Under the pieces are notes generated by a model. The model saw nothing but the letters and a program-made list of their open reading frames with translations, was not told the origin of the DNA and searched no databases. A program made the position numbers and the translations under genes. DNA of 64,000 nt from NCBI GenBank assembly GCA_942159475.1, contig OW804102.1, positions 35,966,873-36,030,872 on the forward strand, in the 5' to 3' direction. This document shows positions 41,862 through 52,932 of the stretch, in pieces. Within the stretch, counting starts at the first letter, position 1; each line of letters starts with the position of its first letter. The stretch comes from Sthenelais limicola (Eukaryota > Annelida > Polychaeta > Phyllodocida > Sigalionidae).

Positions 41862-42601
41862 GTAAATATCTAACTTTATTCTGCATATATATTGCCCAAC
41901 TCCTAGTGCCCTGTTTTACCTCGTCATACGTCTCATTCTCTGTCTGCTCTAAGACCACCAACATGGCAAATTTTGGCAACGACGCGTTGGGAGTGAAATC
42001 GGTCATTTTGGCCGACTCACGTGGCCGCCTGTTAGCTCCCTACCTAGATCACAGCGAGATCAGAATCCAATACTACCCCGGCAAGGGTGTCAGAAACCTG
42101 TTTTGCCTGGGAAGGCCTACTATTGCCCAGTATCAGCCCCAGCTCATCTACATTTTCGGTGGCATTTGCGACCTTACATTTAGACATCCAGTCACAAGGA
42201 GAGTAAGCTTGCGTTTCGGGGATGTTCAGACGACTGAGAACAATTTCATAGACCAAATTGAATGGGTATATGAGGCCTGCCGTGGGGAGTTTCCGGACAG
42301 CTGTCCTATTTTCTGCGGGGTCAATGGAATGAGTCTAAATGCGTATAATGGGGAAGTCCGTTTCAACCCAGATCAGATTGACCTTAATCAAACGGTGACA
42401 AACGTCAACTATTACGTAAAATCCAAGAACTTGGAAACTGGAGTTATCCATCCCACTCTTACGTCGAAGGTCCATAGAAGAAGCCAGGGGGTTACAGAGT
42501 TTAACTACCACTATCTGGTGGATGGCATACATCCTAAATGGCACGTTCTTCAAGACTGGGGAAGACAGTTCGTCAAGAATCATATCGCAAATACATATTA
42601 A
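41858..42601 (+). CDS. LINE SGNH/GDSL-type hydrolase ORF
   Basis: 247 residues. The start ATG at 41858 shares ATGA with the ORF1 stop, favouring termination-reinitiation. A second Met (MANFGNDALG, about residue 36) could be an alternative start; the preceding segment is hydrophobic. SGNH hydrolase blocks are visible: nucleophile block VILADSRGRLL (about 46-56), IYIFGGICDLT (block III-like, about 98-108) and DGIHP near 221-225 for the Asp-His pair. Esterase domains of this fold are known in ORF1 proteins of CR1-type and some other LINEs, where lipid or membrane binding has been proposed. Here it is a free-standing second frame. The Asn of the usual GxND block is replaced, so activity is uncertain. 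Confidence 0.75.
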   Translation: MSKYLTLFCIYIAQLLVPCFTSSYVSFSVCSKTTNMANFGNDALGVKSVILADSRGRLLAPYLDHSEIRIQYYPGKGVRNLFCLGRPTIAQYQPQLIYIFGGICDLTFRHPVTRRVSLRFGDVQTTENNFIDQIEWVYEACRGEFPDSCPIFCGVNGMSLNAYNGEVRFNPDQIDLNQTVTNVNYYVKSKNLETGVIHPTLTSKVHRRSQGVTEFNYHYLVDGIHPKWHVLQDWGRQFVKNHIANTY

Positions 42602-43389
42602 TATGGCAAATGCCACCCTCCCATATTTGTTTACTGGTCCCTGTACTTATACCGATGTTTGTATTTCAGTATGACATGTTATGTTGTGTTTTGTTGATCA
42701 TGTTTATACCGATGTACCTCTATGAGTGGGTAACTAGTACTATTAGTGGAAATACCGAAACCCACTATAATGGGAAATGTATTTGTTTGACCATACATAT
42801 TGCCATGTTGAAACGCAGTCTAGTACCTATATCTATGAATATGTGTGAGGATAGTCTAAAGCGTGTGTTCTCTCATGATAATTGTACTTGCCTGTCCACT
42901 TGTGCCCAGCACAACATAGGCATTGGAGCTGTTACACTAAGTAATAGTATTATCATAATTGTAGTTACTAAGTTGAGATGTAGTTTAATGTCTCTGACCA
43001 TAACTAAATCAATGTACCTGTATCTAACACTAGGTAGGCACCCCCCTCATCTGAATTGGTATTCTAGACCAAGCTACTTATGGCAAATGCCACTCCACTA
43101 CGCAACTCATTATAGGACGTTAGGTAAACAGGAGTTGGCTCTATACGAGCAGGGTATATATAGTCATTGTCTATCAGAGTTGCGTAAAGATTACTCTGTA
43201 CTTACCAGTGGTGCTTTTGTTATGTTATATTGGTATAAGAAGGAGGTGGACTCAACCACTACTCCATTGTTGTGTATTAGCTGTAAGATGAAATACTTAA
43301 ACACATGGCAAATGCCAAATTATCCCGTTGATAACAAGCTGCTGATTGAAGGTTATACCAGAATAACAGGCCTATGTAATAATGGCTAA
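42538..43389 (+). CDS. LINE third ORF, unknown protein
   Basis: A 283-codon ATG frame that overlaps the hydrolase frame by 64 nt and the EN-RT frame by 8 nt (ATGGCTAA), filling the whole gap between them. It has several hydrophobic stretches (ICLLVPVLIPMFVFQYDMLC and onward), scattered cysteines and three WQMP tetrapeptides produced by the TGGCAAATGCCA motif. No family recognised. Such length without a stop in AT-rich sequence argues for selection, but it could be a structured leader for ORF2 rather than a protein. Absence of a named domain keeps confidence low. Confidence 0.45.
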   Translation: MARSSRLGKTVRQESYRKYILIWQMPPSHICLLVPVLIPMFVFQYDMLCCVLLIMFIPMYLYEWVTSTISGNTETHYNGKCICLTIHIAMLKRSLVPISMNMCEDSLKRVFSHDNCTCLSTCAQHNIGIGAVTLSNSIIIIVVTKLRCSLMSLTITKSMYLYLTLGRHPPHLNWYSRPSYLWQMPLHYATHYRTLGKQELALYEQGIYSHCLSELRKDYSVLTSGAFVMLYWYKKEVDSTTTPLLCISCKMKYLNTWQMPNYPVDNKLLIEGYTRITGLCNNG

Positions 43390-46315
43390 GCCTACTACCA
43401 GTACCCTAAGAAAATCTATGTTATTTCTAAGGGAAGCTAAAGGTCGAAAGTTTCTATACCTAAATATAAGATCGATCATAAATAAATGGACACAATTTAA
43501 ATTGGACCTAGAACAAATTAAGTTTGATGTCCTTATGTGTGGTGAAACGTGGTTGCAGCCTAACATACTAGACGCCAATATCAATCTCCCGGGCTATGTA
43601 ATTGAAAGACTAGACAGGAGTAGAGCAGTGGGAGGGGGACTATGTGCGTTTATCAATGAAACACTAGAATACTCAATGGAACCCGAGCTGACCCACCTGA
43701 GTCGGGACTTAGAGTTGCAAACTATACGCATAATTTACCCGGAATCTAAAAATATGTTAATGTTAAGCTTGTACCGTCCACCGGCTGGCAGTATTCCAAA
43801 TTTTATTGCATTAATAAGTGACTATATAGATAAAGCCAGAGAAGCTTATCCGGGCCATGAACTGACGGTTCTTGGCGATGTCAATATAGACACGACCCCC
43901 AGACCACAATATACCAATAACAATAGGCAGGACTTCATTAACTTGAGCAAAGATAAATATCTAAAACTATTAATTGATTTACCTACAAGGGATGGTAATA
44001 AGGACAAACCGTCAATCATTGATCATATCCTCACCGACATTAAGTATGTCAGTGACTCGGGTGTGATCCAATACAACTTAAGTGATCACAATATGATATA
44101 CTTAATCAAAAAAAAGGCTAGAGAGAAATATGTCAAAAGTAACTTTAAAGCAAGATCATACTCCAACCTAAGTCAGGAGGCCATCAATCACGAACTTGGT
44201 GGGATTAGAGACTGGAATACGCTGTACTCCCTGACAAGTGCGGATGAAGCCTGGGACTTTGTACTTAATAAATACGTAATGGTCTCAGACAAACTCTGTC
44301 CGAAGAAAAAATACAAGGCCAAAAAGAATAAACCCCCCTGGTATTCTAATGAACTCCTAAATTTAGCCTATAATAGAGATTATAATTTCAGACGATTTAG
44401 AAAGACACGGCGAGAGGAATTCAGAGTTAGAGCAGTATTCTTTAGGAACCAGGCCAATAATGAAACACGTATGGCCAGGAGTAGATACTTCCAGCAAGAA
44501 TTAGAGCGTTATAAATATGACTACAAAAAATTCTGGAAAATTCTGAATGAATACCTACCTTTCAAGAACAACCAATCCCAGATTAACAAGGTACTAGATC
44601 CAACTACACTATCGATGGCATATGCCGGGGACATACCACCTATTATTAATAAGTACTTCGCTACCATTGGTGCAACAATAGCGTCAGACATGACGGCGCA
44701 AGCTACCAACAACGATCAGGTACAACCTATCCAGGGTAACATAGACATGGCTAATGCCAACTATAAACCGATTGACATGGTATCATTATCAAAAATCCTG
44801 GATGACCTAGTTATATCCAAGTCATCTGGGTGCGACGAAATATCAATGAAAATATACAAGATGCTCTTTAATGGTTCGAAACAACAACTTATATTTTTAT
44901 ATAACCTATCTGTTAATACAGGCACTATGCCAACGAAATGGAAATCGGCAACAGTAATACCTATACCAAAGAAAGGAAACGCAACCCATGTTACTAATTT
45001 AAGACCAATTTCACTAACTCATGTGGCCGGCAAGGTATTGGAGAAACATATTAATAACCAGCTACAAGAATTAATTGAAAATAATGATGTTATATTGCCT
45101 CAGCAGGGAGGTTTTAGAAAGAACTCTTCCACCATTGAAACCATTTATCTACTATTGTATAAACTAGTTAACAACAGAAATGACAAGAAAGATAGCACAT
45201 TGGTCTTCTTCGATTATAAGAAGGCCTTTGATTCGATTGATCACGATTTATTATTAGGCAAACTATCGAAATATAACTTCCCGAACTGGCTTGTCAAGTG
45301 GCTGACTAACTACCTGAGTAAAAGATCTCAAAAGGTTAAGGTGGGGGAACATCAATCAGGGTACCTTCCTATTAGGCATGGAGTACCGCAGGGCTCCATA
45401 CTCGGTCCAATATTATTTAATATATTTGTGAATGACATATGTACAATCCCAATTGAGGGAGATATGCTGCTATTTGCAGATGATATTGTTCTAGTCAATA
45501 GTGCTAACAACCGTAACGAGCTAATTGGCCAATGCCAAAATGACACACAACTAATAGCCGAGTGGAGCCTGCGAAATAAACTCTGTATCAGCCTACCTAA
45601 AACGAAAACGATGTTAATTCCGGAAAGTATTAGACATACTGACCCACCAGTACGGAAAATATCCATAAATAATGTCGATTTGGATTGGGTGGAAACATTC
45701 ACCTACCTAGGTCTGACATTTGATGTGAAACTCAATTTTGATGACATGATTAAGTCGGTTATTAGTAAGGCAAATGCCAGACTAAGTAATCTTTATATAA
45801 ATAGACATGCATTGGATGTTAAAACCAGAACCCTCTTGGTCAAATCAATGGTTCTGAGCTATTTGGACTATGCGAATGCCTGCTATATGAATAGTAGCCA
45901 AACTCTCCTAACGCAACTGCAAGTAGTGCAGAATAAATCACTCAGGTTTGCATTAAAAAAAACAAGAAGGCACAATGTTGATGACCTTCATAGACTCTCT
46001 AACACCATGACCATACGAGAGCGTATATACTTTAATAACTTAAAATTCTTCCACAAGCAATTACACCATTGTAGACTAGATTGGATAGAAAGGAGGAGAC
46101 CAAACAGGGCATATGCCCTCAGGGAGAATTGGAGGTTGAATTTCGAGGTAAACCGACCATATTGTACCTCATACCAAAAGTCGCTTGCCTATACCGGCAT
46201 ACTACAGTGGAATAAATTAGAAGACGGAATTAAGAATATCGAATCCCTGTGCAGTTTCAAGTATAAAGTTAAAAATGGGATATTAGCTAAAACTATTCGC
46301 ATACCTATATTATAG
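43382..46315 (+). CDS. LINE ORF2: APE-type endonuclease and reverse transcriptase
   Basis: 977 residues. Endonuclease motifs: YLNIRSIINKW (about 26-36), CGETWL (about 53-58), SLYRPPAGS, LGDVNIDT, IIDHILTD and LSDHNMIYL (about 234-242). RT motifs: KSATVIPIPKKG, LRPISLT, QQGGFRKNSST, VFFDYKKAFDSIDH (about 609-622), GVPQGSILGPILFN (about 666-679), the catalytic FADD (about 698-701) and YLGLTFD. A conserved C-terminal region follows; no RNase H domain recognised. Target-primed reverse transcription at nicked DNA is the family's known mechanism. The frame is complete. It starts in an 8-nt overlap with the upstream frame, which favours reinitiation. Confidence 0.95.
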   Translation: MAKPTTSTLRKSMLFLREAKGRKFLYLNIRSIINKWTQFKLDLEQIKFDVLMCGETWLQPNILDANINLPGYVIERLDRSRAVGGGLCAFINETLEYSMEPELTHLSRDLELQTIRIIYPESKNMLMLSLYRPPAGSIPNFIALISDYIDKAREAYPGHELTVLGDVNIDTTPRPQYTNNNRQDFINLSKDKYLKLLIDLPTRDGNKDKPSIIDHILTDIKYVSDSGVIQYNLSDHNMIYLIKKKAREKYVKSNFKARSYSNLSQEAINHELGGIRDWNTLYSLTSADEAWDFVLNKYVMVSDKLCPKKKYKAKKNKPPWYSNELLNLAYNRDYNFRRFRKTRREEFRVRAVFFRNQANNETRMARSRYFQQELERYKYDYKKFWKILNEYLPFKNNQSQINKVLDPTTLSMAYAGDIPPIINKYFATIGATIASDMTAQATNNDQVQPIQGNIDMANANYKPIDMVSLSKILDDLVISKSSGCDEISMKIYKMLFNGSKQQLIFLYNLSVNTGTMPTKWKSATVIPIPKKGNATHVTNLRPISLTHVAGKVLEKHINNQLQELIENNDVILPQQGGFRKNSSTIETIYLLLYKLVNNRNDKKDSTLVFFDYKKAFDSIDHDLLLGKLSKYNFPNWLVKWLTNYLSKRSQKVKVGEHQSGYLPIRHGVPQGSILGPILFNIFVNDICTIPIEGDMLLFADDIVLVNSANNRNELIGQCQNDTQLIAEWSLRNKLCISLPKTKTMLIPESIRHTDPPVRKISINNVDLDWVETFTYLGLTFDVKLNFDDMIKSVISKANARLSNLYINRHALDVKTRTLLVKSMVLSYLDYANACYMNSSQTLLTQLQVVQNKSLRFALKKTRRHNVDDLHRLSNTMTIRERIYFNNLKFFHKQLHHCRLDWIERRRPNRAYALRENWRLNFEVNRPYCTSYQKSLAYTGILQWNKLEDGIKNIESLCSFKYKVKNGILAKTIRIPIL

Positions 46316-46565
46316 ACGGTAATTATTATTAGAATCCATTGTTATATGACATATTGCATAAATATTATGCACCCAACATTTCATATATCACAGTATCACC
46401 TACATTTCATCTCATCATTTCTACTCATCTAAACATTCTCTCCATTGATATAGACAATATGATAACAAACAGCTAAATTAAGATAGCTACTATTGTCAAT
46501 TTTGAAAAATGCGAAATTTCAGGATCCAGTGGAATACCGGGATTACCCGAACTGATTAAAAATTA

Positions 46566-46577
46566 TGGCAAATGCCA
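46566..46577 (+). promoter_or_regulatory. 3' UTR copy of TGGC-AAAT-GCCA motif
   Basis: A 4-bp stem, 4-nt loop hairpin candidate 38 nt before the A-tail. The longer TATGGCAAATGCCACC is shared exactly with 42602-42617, just after the hydrolase stop codon. Further copies occur within the element. It could be an RT or RNA-binding-protein recognition element. Confidence 0.45.
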
Positions 46578-46589
46578 CCTATTCTCCTG

Positions 46590-46595
46590 AATAAA
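46590..46595 (+). terminator. Poly(A) signal of the LINE
   Basis: AATAAA eight bases before the 15-A tail. Confidence 0.85.
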
Positions 46596-46618
46596 GATTT
46601 GTCAAAAAAAAAAAAAAA

Positions 46619-47580
46619 TTATGTAATGTTACCTCATCACTATCAGAATTGAAAACTTGTTGTCATGATGACATTATTGATGAATTCCATATGATCTAAT
46701 ATTAGAAAATATTAACATTAACCTGCCTGTATATGAGGCGCATAAGTCCTTACAGTAAAAGACCGATACAACGGTAGCAATAACAACAAAACTGCAGAAT
46801 ATATCATTTTATTGATCATTGCATGTTTATGTATACTGAATGTGTTAGAATTAAGAACTTGGGATTGGGGTTGGCTGAATTGAAGGAGAAATAATATAAA
46901 TGAGATAAGATATGAATATCGACACAACAAAAACTTCAATGAAAACGAACAATGAACTTTGTCGATAAAACATTTTTTAAAAATTTTAATATTTGATAAG
47001 AACACAGGACTGTGAGGAACAGTGAATCCTATAAGAAGAAAGTAAAGACTCGAACTCGAGCCGGGGTGGGGGGGAAAGGGTATTATTAACTTCACATTTC
47101 CCATTTACATTTTGTATATTGTATTGTAATAATGATCCGGATATGTACCATTTGCAATTTAATGATGTTCGTAAAGGTAAAATAATCTAATGAACTAGCT
47201 GGCCGCACCAGGAAGATCTGAAATATCAGAGGCTGCAAGCCAGGTTCTGAGCGATGTAAATGTAAATGTATATTGATGAAATCAGAATAAAAATACAATA
47301 TATATATATTGATGATGATCTCTGATGATCATTTTCATACATATCAGAGCTATATAATTACTGAAAGACAGATATGTAAACAATGTTCCCAATGATAAGG
47401 TAAAGCGGTTTAAAAATAGGCAAAGCGGTTTTCTTGATTGGTGTGGTCACAGTCATTATCACACTCCACAGGTTATAGTATAGATTGAAAATAAATTCGA
47501 TATGAATGTTTCTACCGCTCCAGCTTTCTTTCTCAATATCAGTCTATAATGATTTTTTAAAAATCGCTTCTATACCACTT
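46619..47580. other. Intergenic sequence, nothing recognised
   Basis: Non-coding. The sequence right after the A-tail (ATGTAATGTTACC) resembles stretches at 8021 and 63610 and may be part of a pre-existing repeat into which the LINE inserted. Confidence 0.4.
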
Positions 47581-47669
47581 CTTTGGACAATATAACACTT
47601 CTAAGTCGCTCCAATATTGCATCAATGCTGTAATGTCAAAATACATGTGTTATGTTTTTCAGAGATCAT

Positions 47670-47815
47670 TTTAAAAAGCTGTCATATTGGTGGAAACATT
47701 CTTGCAATTTTCGATAAAAAATGTTCCAAATATTTGTATGTCAGATGTCAACACAATCCATCCCAGGATGCACTATAACAGACATGCGCAGTTGTACATG
47801 CAAATACCCTATTGA
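47670..47815 (+). repeat. Dispersed repeat, copy 3
   Basis: Matches 37730-37862 across the CTTGCAATTTTC, CAAATATTTGT and CATGCACTG/CCCAG-ATGCACT blocks. Confidence 0.65.
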
Positions 47816-48511
47816 TCAATGTGGTCATTAATCCTTATAGTAATTAGATAATATATTGTATTTTCAATTAACTAAGATAACATGTATCTTGTCTAAATGT
47901 TTTACTTTAAGGCGAAATAGCTGTAAAAAAGTAGATTGTGGACTGTTCTAATGTCACAAAATAATTCATCGGAATATAGAGACATGACTGTAGCATACAC
48001 ATAAGATGAACGATGTTCCCCTTCATCATTCATTATGTATGCTGACGCATAAATACACTTGAAAGAGTGATAAATCTACTTGTACATGGATCTTGACAAT
48101 TTTAACATTTTAACAATTAATCAATAAATCCATATTCTATTGATTGGTCCTGGGTATGACCATAAAGTGCCTTTCTGTCTCTTTTCTTGCATCTCTCTCC
48201 CTTCTTCTCTATCTCTATTTCCTGGGTATGATCATAAACTGCCTCCCTCTCAGCTCTCCCGCCCTTGATATAACCATATTAAATGTGTTGATAAGGGCGT
48301 AAAGCAACCAATCTCACTCACTCATATTCTATCGAGGCAATTAGTTCTATTTTGTGAGAAAGCAAAGACACCAGCCAGCATCAACTATCAATTATTTATG
48401 GATTTACCTACTGGAAACTGTAATATTCATGTTGGAGCAACGGTGGGGAACAAGAAAAGATAGACTGTTGTCGTCAACGTTCTGTTTTATTACAGAGTAA
48501 TTTGTAAATGG

Positions 48512-48940
48512 GTGAGGCCGCCAGAAAATGTACAAGTTGCCTCCACCGATCCTCTCATATGTGATATTTTTCAAAGTGATTTCTTCACAGATATATTTGT
48601 TGGAACGTGTTCCTTGTTGGCGTCTCTAGTCCCTGAGGTTGTGTGAATACATGTACTAAGCTTCAAGACGGGTTAACAAATATATCCTTGCATTTTTAAG
48701 ATCAGCCTATGGAGTATATTTAGTTACTAAACTTTACTAGTAGGGAATATTCCACCTGGGAATATTGCAAACTATTTTTTCAAAAGTAAAAATATCAAAC
48801 TGAAAATATAGAATTACGTTTAAGTTGTCTTAATGTTTGCCATCATTGGAATTGGCTTGATCTAATCTTTTCAAATATGATGGTCTCTCAAAATTCACTT
48901 TCTGCGGCTTGTGACTCATTTTCCTGGAACACATAACATA
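48512..48940. mobile_element. MITE family 2 relative next to a family 1 end
   Basis: Begins with a family 1-like end (CCAGAAAATGTACAAG). From about 48555 it aligns with 23310-23655 (TCTTTTCAAATATGATG, GGCTTGTGACTC). Contains extra internal sequence around 48750-48830. Confidence 0.6.
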
Positions 48941-50127
48941 TTTAAGAAAAAAATAAGGTTTTTTCTTTTTTTATTCAAAATATTTATTCAGGATTGGGTG
49001 TGGTCAAATTTACAAATTTATGGAACAACCTACGGCTCACCTTGCGGTGATCTTCCGCCGCCACCTGACGCCCCGCCAACTAGATGAAACATTTTTTGTT
49101 TACCAAAGCCAAGCAATTTTATTGTCCGTTTACACTTGACCATCCTATTAAGACAAGAATCGCAGTACATAATAGGTGGCTCATCATTACATTTGAGCTC
49201 TTTTTATACGATGTGAATCAACAAATAATAGCTAAAGTTCTAAACTTAAAGAGGGTGTGTACACATTCTTCTATAATATACATGCTAAGCTGCTTGGCCT
49301 AGACTTCAAGCAACCAATATTGGGTCTATTCAGAGAATGGTGTCTCATATCGAATGTTTGAAAGGAAATGATCCTTTCTATTGTAAATCTTAAATGTTCT
49401 ATAGGCCATATAAATTCGACCTTGATACCTTCCTGCTTGATACATCTGTCTGTATCATAGGACTGTTGGTAATAATTACTAATTTGTTTTGTTTTGTAAA
49501 TATTTTATTCAGGACTGATAAATATTTTTATACATCGAGTATAAATATTCTCAGAATAGCCTGATTTTTGGATCTACAAATATAACGTTGTATCTAATAA
49601 AGTGTTTACATGTAGCTCAGTTACCAAATTATCAATTATAGTCTATGCGAGTTATACAATAAGTAAAAATTATTACAGACCAATATATTACACCAATATA
49701 GTTCATATATTTAGTATATATTTGGCTTGTAACATTAAAAAACAACCCTCCACCCGTGCTGTGCTCTCACATGCAGACCTTTATTAATTTAAATGTTCTC
49801 AAAGAAACTTTGACTAAAACAAGATGTTTAAATTACGTACGTTACACTAGTCACTTGATGAGAACTAATTCAGGTTGAGCATAGAAAAAACAACTAGTTA
49901 TAGATATGAAGACGAAACAATTGATACAAACAAATTGCAGGTGTATACAATAGATGAATCACCAGTATAGATACAATACACAACTACAGGATAGGCTAGT
50001 TTAAATAAATGCTTCAGATATTTTAAATCCATACAATACCACACCCACTCAGATAGACCTAGTATAAGATTTATCATTTTGAGTTCAATTCAACAGAATT
50101 GACTAAATCTGCAGAGCTGCCAATACG
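48941..50127. other. Intergenic sequence, nothing recognised
   Basis: AT-rich, without gene or structured repeat. Confidence 0.45.
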
Positions 50128-50205
50128 GGATTTGCATGTCTCACTGCGCATGACTGTTACAGTGCATGCTGGGATGGATTGAGTTCAAATCTGACATACA
50201 AATAT
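50128..50205 (-). repeat. Dispersed repeat, copy 4 (inverted)
   Basis: Reverse complement of the 75-bp core: TTTGCATGTCTCACTGCGCA, then GTGCATGCTGGGATGGATT and CAAATCTGACATACAAATAT. Confidence 0.7.
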
Positions 50206-50847
50206 TCAGCATCATGTTTATCAAATATTAGATATTAGTCTAACTACCACCACTCAATCTACCTCCTGCTTTCACCTCATATATACTCCTACATTATACT
50301 AGTGATTCTGTCAGTAGATTTACGATGAACTTTAGTTGTCATGTAACCATTAATTATTAAGCAAGGTTATATGAATTATCAAGCAAAACTTACTCAGGGT
50401 AAAATAAAATATATGTATTAAAGCTATGATAGTATAATATATATAATTCATATAACCTTGTAGACTTGTAGTCTTTGCCTAACGTATAATATTTCCGTGT
50501 GTATGTTACCACCGCGTACCTTTCCATCACTCAGTGTTTATCTTTTCAATTAAATTATACTTACCATACACAGGATCAATGTCCAATGTTGCGTTATAGT
50601 ACACCCAGTTTACCAGTATCTAAATTGTTCTTTGTCATTTTATAATTCCCAAATTTCATAAACGAGCTACAATAATGTTCCCAATCCGCCAAAAACATCT
50701 CATTTGAGAGGTCGTTAATGCCAGTGGGGGACAAATCTCGGAGGAGCTGAGCGGAGATAAAATAATATCAGAGGCAATAACAAAAACAATGGAATGAGAT
50801 GACAGGTTCTGCGTTCTTTGAAAAGAGACACAGAGGAAATCATATAA

Positions 50848-51055
50848 GGGTCAGCTCATCTAAAAATGTACAATCGCCTCAATTAATGCTCTCAAATTTG
50901 ACACAACAATTATGTTTGAAACGCAATTAAACATAATCGAACAGATGTATTGAATCAACGCAATACCAAATACATTGGAATATAGTACCGTATTTATCAG
51001 TGTGCAGCCTAATCTGGCAGAAGTATGTAGAGTTAATTGTACACTTTTAGTCACA
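50848..51055. mobile_element. MITE family 1 copy
   Basis: Diverged ends GGGTCAGCTCATCTAAAAAT and TTGTACACTTTTAG, with an internal CAACGCAATACCAAATA block as in 23150. Confidence 0.6.
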
Positions 51056-52920
51056 TATTAGAGCGGGTTATTAGAGTTTAATTAGCCATGTGCTCCAAAG
51101 TACTTAAACCATTAAACCATGGCCAGTCTAATGATAGCGTAATGCTGCTTCTGAGTTCAAACACTCCTTCATCGTGTGAATAGTGAAACAAACATCCAAC
51201 ACACATTATTCCTCCCCATCCTTCCATACATGGTATACGCAATCGGATAACATGGCCTCCGGCCGGCCCAGAACTTGACTGAGGTATATGGCGGGATATA
51301 TAGATGTGTGGCCTATCTTTGGGCTAACCCTGGAAAAATCAAACTAGGCTTCCATTTGTTGACATACCGCCATGCTTGCAGGCATGCACTGACTAAATTA
51401 CAAAAAAAAACAGTTCCCATATTCGAAAACTTGTAAAATGTTTTAATGTTCATGAAGATCATTCTTTATTTTTGACGTACGTGCAGCTTTGGGGATGGGC
51501 GTGGAGTGGAATTTTTATGATAGCATGGCAGGGCGTGGATTATGACGTGGCGTCACCAAGCGACGATCCGATCCAATATATGCGGTGACGTCTCACCTTC
51601 ACATATTTGCAAATCCCTCTGGCAAACCTCCTGACTTTTTACAAGGAAAAAAAAAAAAATATCTAGGCCTATAAATATATATATTCCGAATATTTGTGTT
51701 CATCAAAATGAATTGCCTTGCAATGCGTTTAGAACATCTATGATATACTGCATGGTATATAGTAGAGGACCTAGAGCGTCTTTTTGATTTTTGAAAATGT
51801 TCAGTATTTACTAGGGTCATTCTAAGCGGCTAAATTAGACCCCTCCCCCTGCTTGCCTAAACAAACCTATGAACATGTTACATAAGCCTATATGGTGGAG
51901 CTTGAGGGAAGGAGTGGCATTGTTGACTACGGTACCGTGGTGAAGATAAAACCCAGGTTGCGGCAGTTGCAGATAGCAAGACATGAGCAGCGAGGCATAA
52001 CCTTACGTCATACAAGAGTGGTAATAATAATCTCCTCTAAGATCCCATCAGTAAATTATCCAATCACAGTCCAGTATGTATTCCTCTCTGTGCCTTGACA
52101 AACCTAGATAGCGCCACCATTGGGTGGTGCGAGAAGCAGTGAGAGGCGCCCGAGAGGTAGGCATAGCCAAGTATGGCATTTAGATGATCAGGAAATCCCC
52201 TCATCTCGCGATATTTCCCGATGCCAGACGAGCAGCAGCTAGGTTGAGGACCGTTCAGCACACTTACCATCTATTAGCGGCCGGTTTGCCTTCCTTGGTA
52301 ATGGCGTACGCGCTAAGTGTCCAATTCTTTTCTAACCCATCTAAAGTAAAATGTTATTTGAAAAGGATTCGGGAGGATCTAGCCTAGGTCAAGTATGTTG
52401 TTGACAACCACGCAGTTATCTTTATTAGTCTATGTAGGCCTACTTAATATGGTCTGATCATACCGGGAGTCCTCATATAGTCATATATGGCCAGCATGAT
52501 CGAGGGGAAGAAACCGGAAGAAACCTATTGTGTCTATAGTCGATTGTGGTGGAAATAAAATATGATCAAAGTATTGATAAATGTGAAGAATAAGCGATTA
52601 AAACCAATACAGAAGCTGGTATTATATGTAAATTTGTATCGGTAGTTAATGTAGTAATGTAATGAGATGGATGTTGTCTAATATATATAATTATATAGAC
52701 AATTAAGGCGGTAAAACATCCAGGAGGTGGACATGCTTGTTTTGTAGGCCTAATGGTTATAAATGTTATTGGCCTTGGTAGTGATAAAAATCTTTTTTAA
52801 AAGTTCAATATCTCAAACCCCTTGCTTTTGAGCACCAGTCCCATAGCCATACATGATGAACACACCATACTGTATGGTTTCGGTTGTGACTAATAGTTTC
52901 GGTTCCTTGTTGAGTTTGTT
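51056..52920. other. Intergenic sequence, nothing firm
   Basis: A GC-rich patch near 51255-51285 and another near 52105-52330 carry short frames without recognised family. No exon supported. Confidence 0.4.
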
Positions 52921-52932
52921 TGTCTACCTCAG

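Larger units (their letters stand above)
39741..46618 (+). mobile_element. Apparently intact four-frame LINE retrotransposon with NADAR domain
   Basis: The element carries a GC-richer 5' leader (left boundary uncertain) and four sequentially overlapping frames: 40110-41861, 41858-42601, 42538-43389 and 43382-46315. A short 3' UTR, AATAAA (46590-46595) and an A15 tail (46604-46618) follow. The APE-type endonuclease and RT place it with APE-bearing LINEs. The SGNH hydrolase frame suggests the CR1/Jockey side of the tree, but the clade is not fixed. No frameshift or premature stop disrupts the recognised domains, which suggests recent activity. Confidence 0.85.

Noticed and set aside
42604..42615. 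TGGCAAATGCCA as an NFI site
   Set aside because: NFI half-sites are separated by five bases between GGC and GCC; here there are four, and copies inside coding regions keep the same spacing.
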